5,511 nt of DNA from Syntrophaceae bacterium (lineage in GTDB: Bacteria > Desulfobacterota > Syntrophorhabdia > Syntrophorhabdales > WCHB1-27), in assembly GCA_003165115.1 (NCBI GenBank), contig PLSJ01000094.1, positions 1-5,511 of the forward strand, written 5' to 3'. Below, in pieces: positions 4,754-5,511 of the stretch; positions within the stretch are counted from its first letter, which is position 1, and each line of letters begins with the position of its first letter. Made by a program: the position numbers and the translations under genes. Under the pieces are notes generated by a model, which searched no databases, was not told where the DNA came from, and worked only from the letters and a program-made list of their open reading frames with translations.

Positions 4754-5511
4754 TCAGGGACGGCGAGACCGCCGGGAAACGAGGATCAGCATTCCCGCAC
4801 CGCCGATAAGCATAAGCGCCGCCGCCGGATATTTGATCCCATAAACGACGGGAAAGAGCAGCATACGGGCGCCGAAGCGAAGCCCTTCGTGCCGGCTTAT
4901 GCAGCCGGCGACAGGAGGCGAAAACCGGTAATACACCATCACCAGCCTCGTGCCGAAGGAATTCGTCAGCAGGTGGGCGTCCCTGAACCCGCGGAGCACC
5001 TGGACCTCCGCCGCAAGCGGGCTTCCGAACGCCGCGGTGGCGATGAAACAGCCGCCACCACCACCGCCCCCGCCGCCGCCGTCTGAGGATGCCGCGGGAG
5101 ACGGCGAGGAAGCAGCCGAAGCGACGGCCTGGGTCGACGGATCGGTGGACGCCGCGGAGATAGGAACGGCGGCGGACGGCGAGGAGGCAGCCGACATCGC
5201 GTATCCCGACCCCATGGTCACGGGGTAGCCCTGGGCATTCACATTGCCACCGGCGTCCGTCACATAGATATAGGCCGATTGGCCTGCCGCAAAGTTGCCC
5301 TGTCTTACCGTCGTGACCACCGAGCCGTCGCTCCACGACGTCGGTGTCGTTGCCGCCAATTGCGTACAGGAAGCGTACGTCACCGCACTTCCGACCTCTA
5401 CCCGCGCCGCGGCGCCACTGCCCGTGGCTATGTAGACGTCATCGAACATGGGGTAGGAAGCGGATTGGTTCCCGAATCCGTTAAGGTCGAACACGTCCCA
5501 CCAGGAGCCGC
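4754..5511 (-). CDS. Surface protein with Gly-tract CFI-box and C-terminal membrane anchor (5' end outside the window)
   Basis: Only the last 251 residues are visible; the frame stays open to the window edge. Numbering from the first complete codon, residues 1-100 are beta-rich, with [19 protein letters not shown] (22-40) and [13 protein letters not shown] (79-91) then GYPVTMG, resembling modules at the ends of deltaproteobacterial surface proteins. A low-complexity Ser/Ala/Pro linker follows (106-143), then ten glycines (144-153) and C154, which opens the box [10 protein letters not shown]. Next comes a conserved region with LRGFRD (172-177) and [10 protein letters not shown] (193-202). The end is a transmembrane segment (about 227-245) and the basic tail RRSRRP. 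This matches the C-terminal CFI-box homology domain (often called CFI-box-CTERM). The sequence suggests export and anchoring in the inner membrane or processing at the Gly-Cys site, which is an inference. The 246-residue reading from GTG 5494 is an internal codon, not a real start. Confidence 0.85.
   Translation of the reverse strand, partial: GSWWDVFDLNGFGNQSASYPMFDDVYIATGSGAAARVEVGSAVTYASCTQLAATTPTSWSDGSVVTTVRQGNFAAGQSAYIYVTDAGGNVNAQGYPVTMGSGYAMSAASSPSAAVPISAASTDPSTQAVASAASSPSPAASSDGGGGGGGGGGCFIATAAFGSPLAAEVQVLRGFRDAHLLTNSFGTRLVMVYYRFSPPVAGCISRHEGLRFGARMLLFPVVYGIKYPAAALMLIGGAGMLILVSRRSRRP

Noticed and set aside
4590..5336. 248-residue minus-strand frame
   Set aside because: It is out of frame with the CFI-box gene and is rich in Arg/Gly/Cys, as shadow frames of GC-rich genes are.

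Overview
The window is about 60 % G+C by eye and looks like the chromosome of a Gram-negative bacterium with a rich set of exported proteins. A sigma-54-type promoter, a lipoprotein with a long YVTN-type beta-propeller array, and a surface protein ending in a Gly-tract/CFIATAAFG box with a C-terminal membrane anchor all fit the former Deltaproteobacteria (Geobacter- or Syntrophorhabdus-like Desulfobacterota) best. That placement is an inference from gene style. No rRNA, tRNA, transposon or CRISPR was seen.

Layout. Positions 1-150 hold no gene, only phased A/T tracts. A cold-shock protein gene (228-431, +) follows with its own promoter and a strong ribosome binding site. The stretch 432-760 is non-coding but structured: a terminator-like hairpin, a 17-bp palindrome, and a very stable GC-rich hairpin just before a small uncharacterised gene (761-1012, +). 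That gene converges on a PflX-like radical SAM gene (1076-1996, -). The radical SAM start codons sit at the predicted transcription start of an extended -10 promoter, so its mRNA may be leaderless. A 19-bp hairpin (2012-2055) separates it from the large upstream gene on the same strand.

The centre is a 725-residue lipoprotein (2108-4285, -) with exactly 14 YVTN/lactonase-type blades. They are split 7+7 by a spacer, which predicts two seven-bladed propellers in tandem. Upstream lies a near-perfect sigma-54 -24/-12 element (4371-4384, -), with possible operator or activator sites behind it. A 468-bp intergenic region (4286-4753) then leads to the 3' part of another minus-strand gene (4754 to the window end), a surface protein with a Ser/Ala/Pro linker, ten glycines, a CFI-box and a transmembrane/Arg tail.

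How they may work together: the two cell-envelope genes are neighbours and share similar low-complexity Gly/Ala/Ser/Pro linkers next to a cysteine, in mirror orientation. They may belong to one envelope programme, but the sigma-54 promoter shows that the propeller gene can be switched on by itself. The cold-shock, small hypothetical and radical SAM genes look like separate transcription units. Nothing here is a recognisable defence or mobile system; the interest lies in the promoter architecture, the RNA structures and the protein-anchoring logic.
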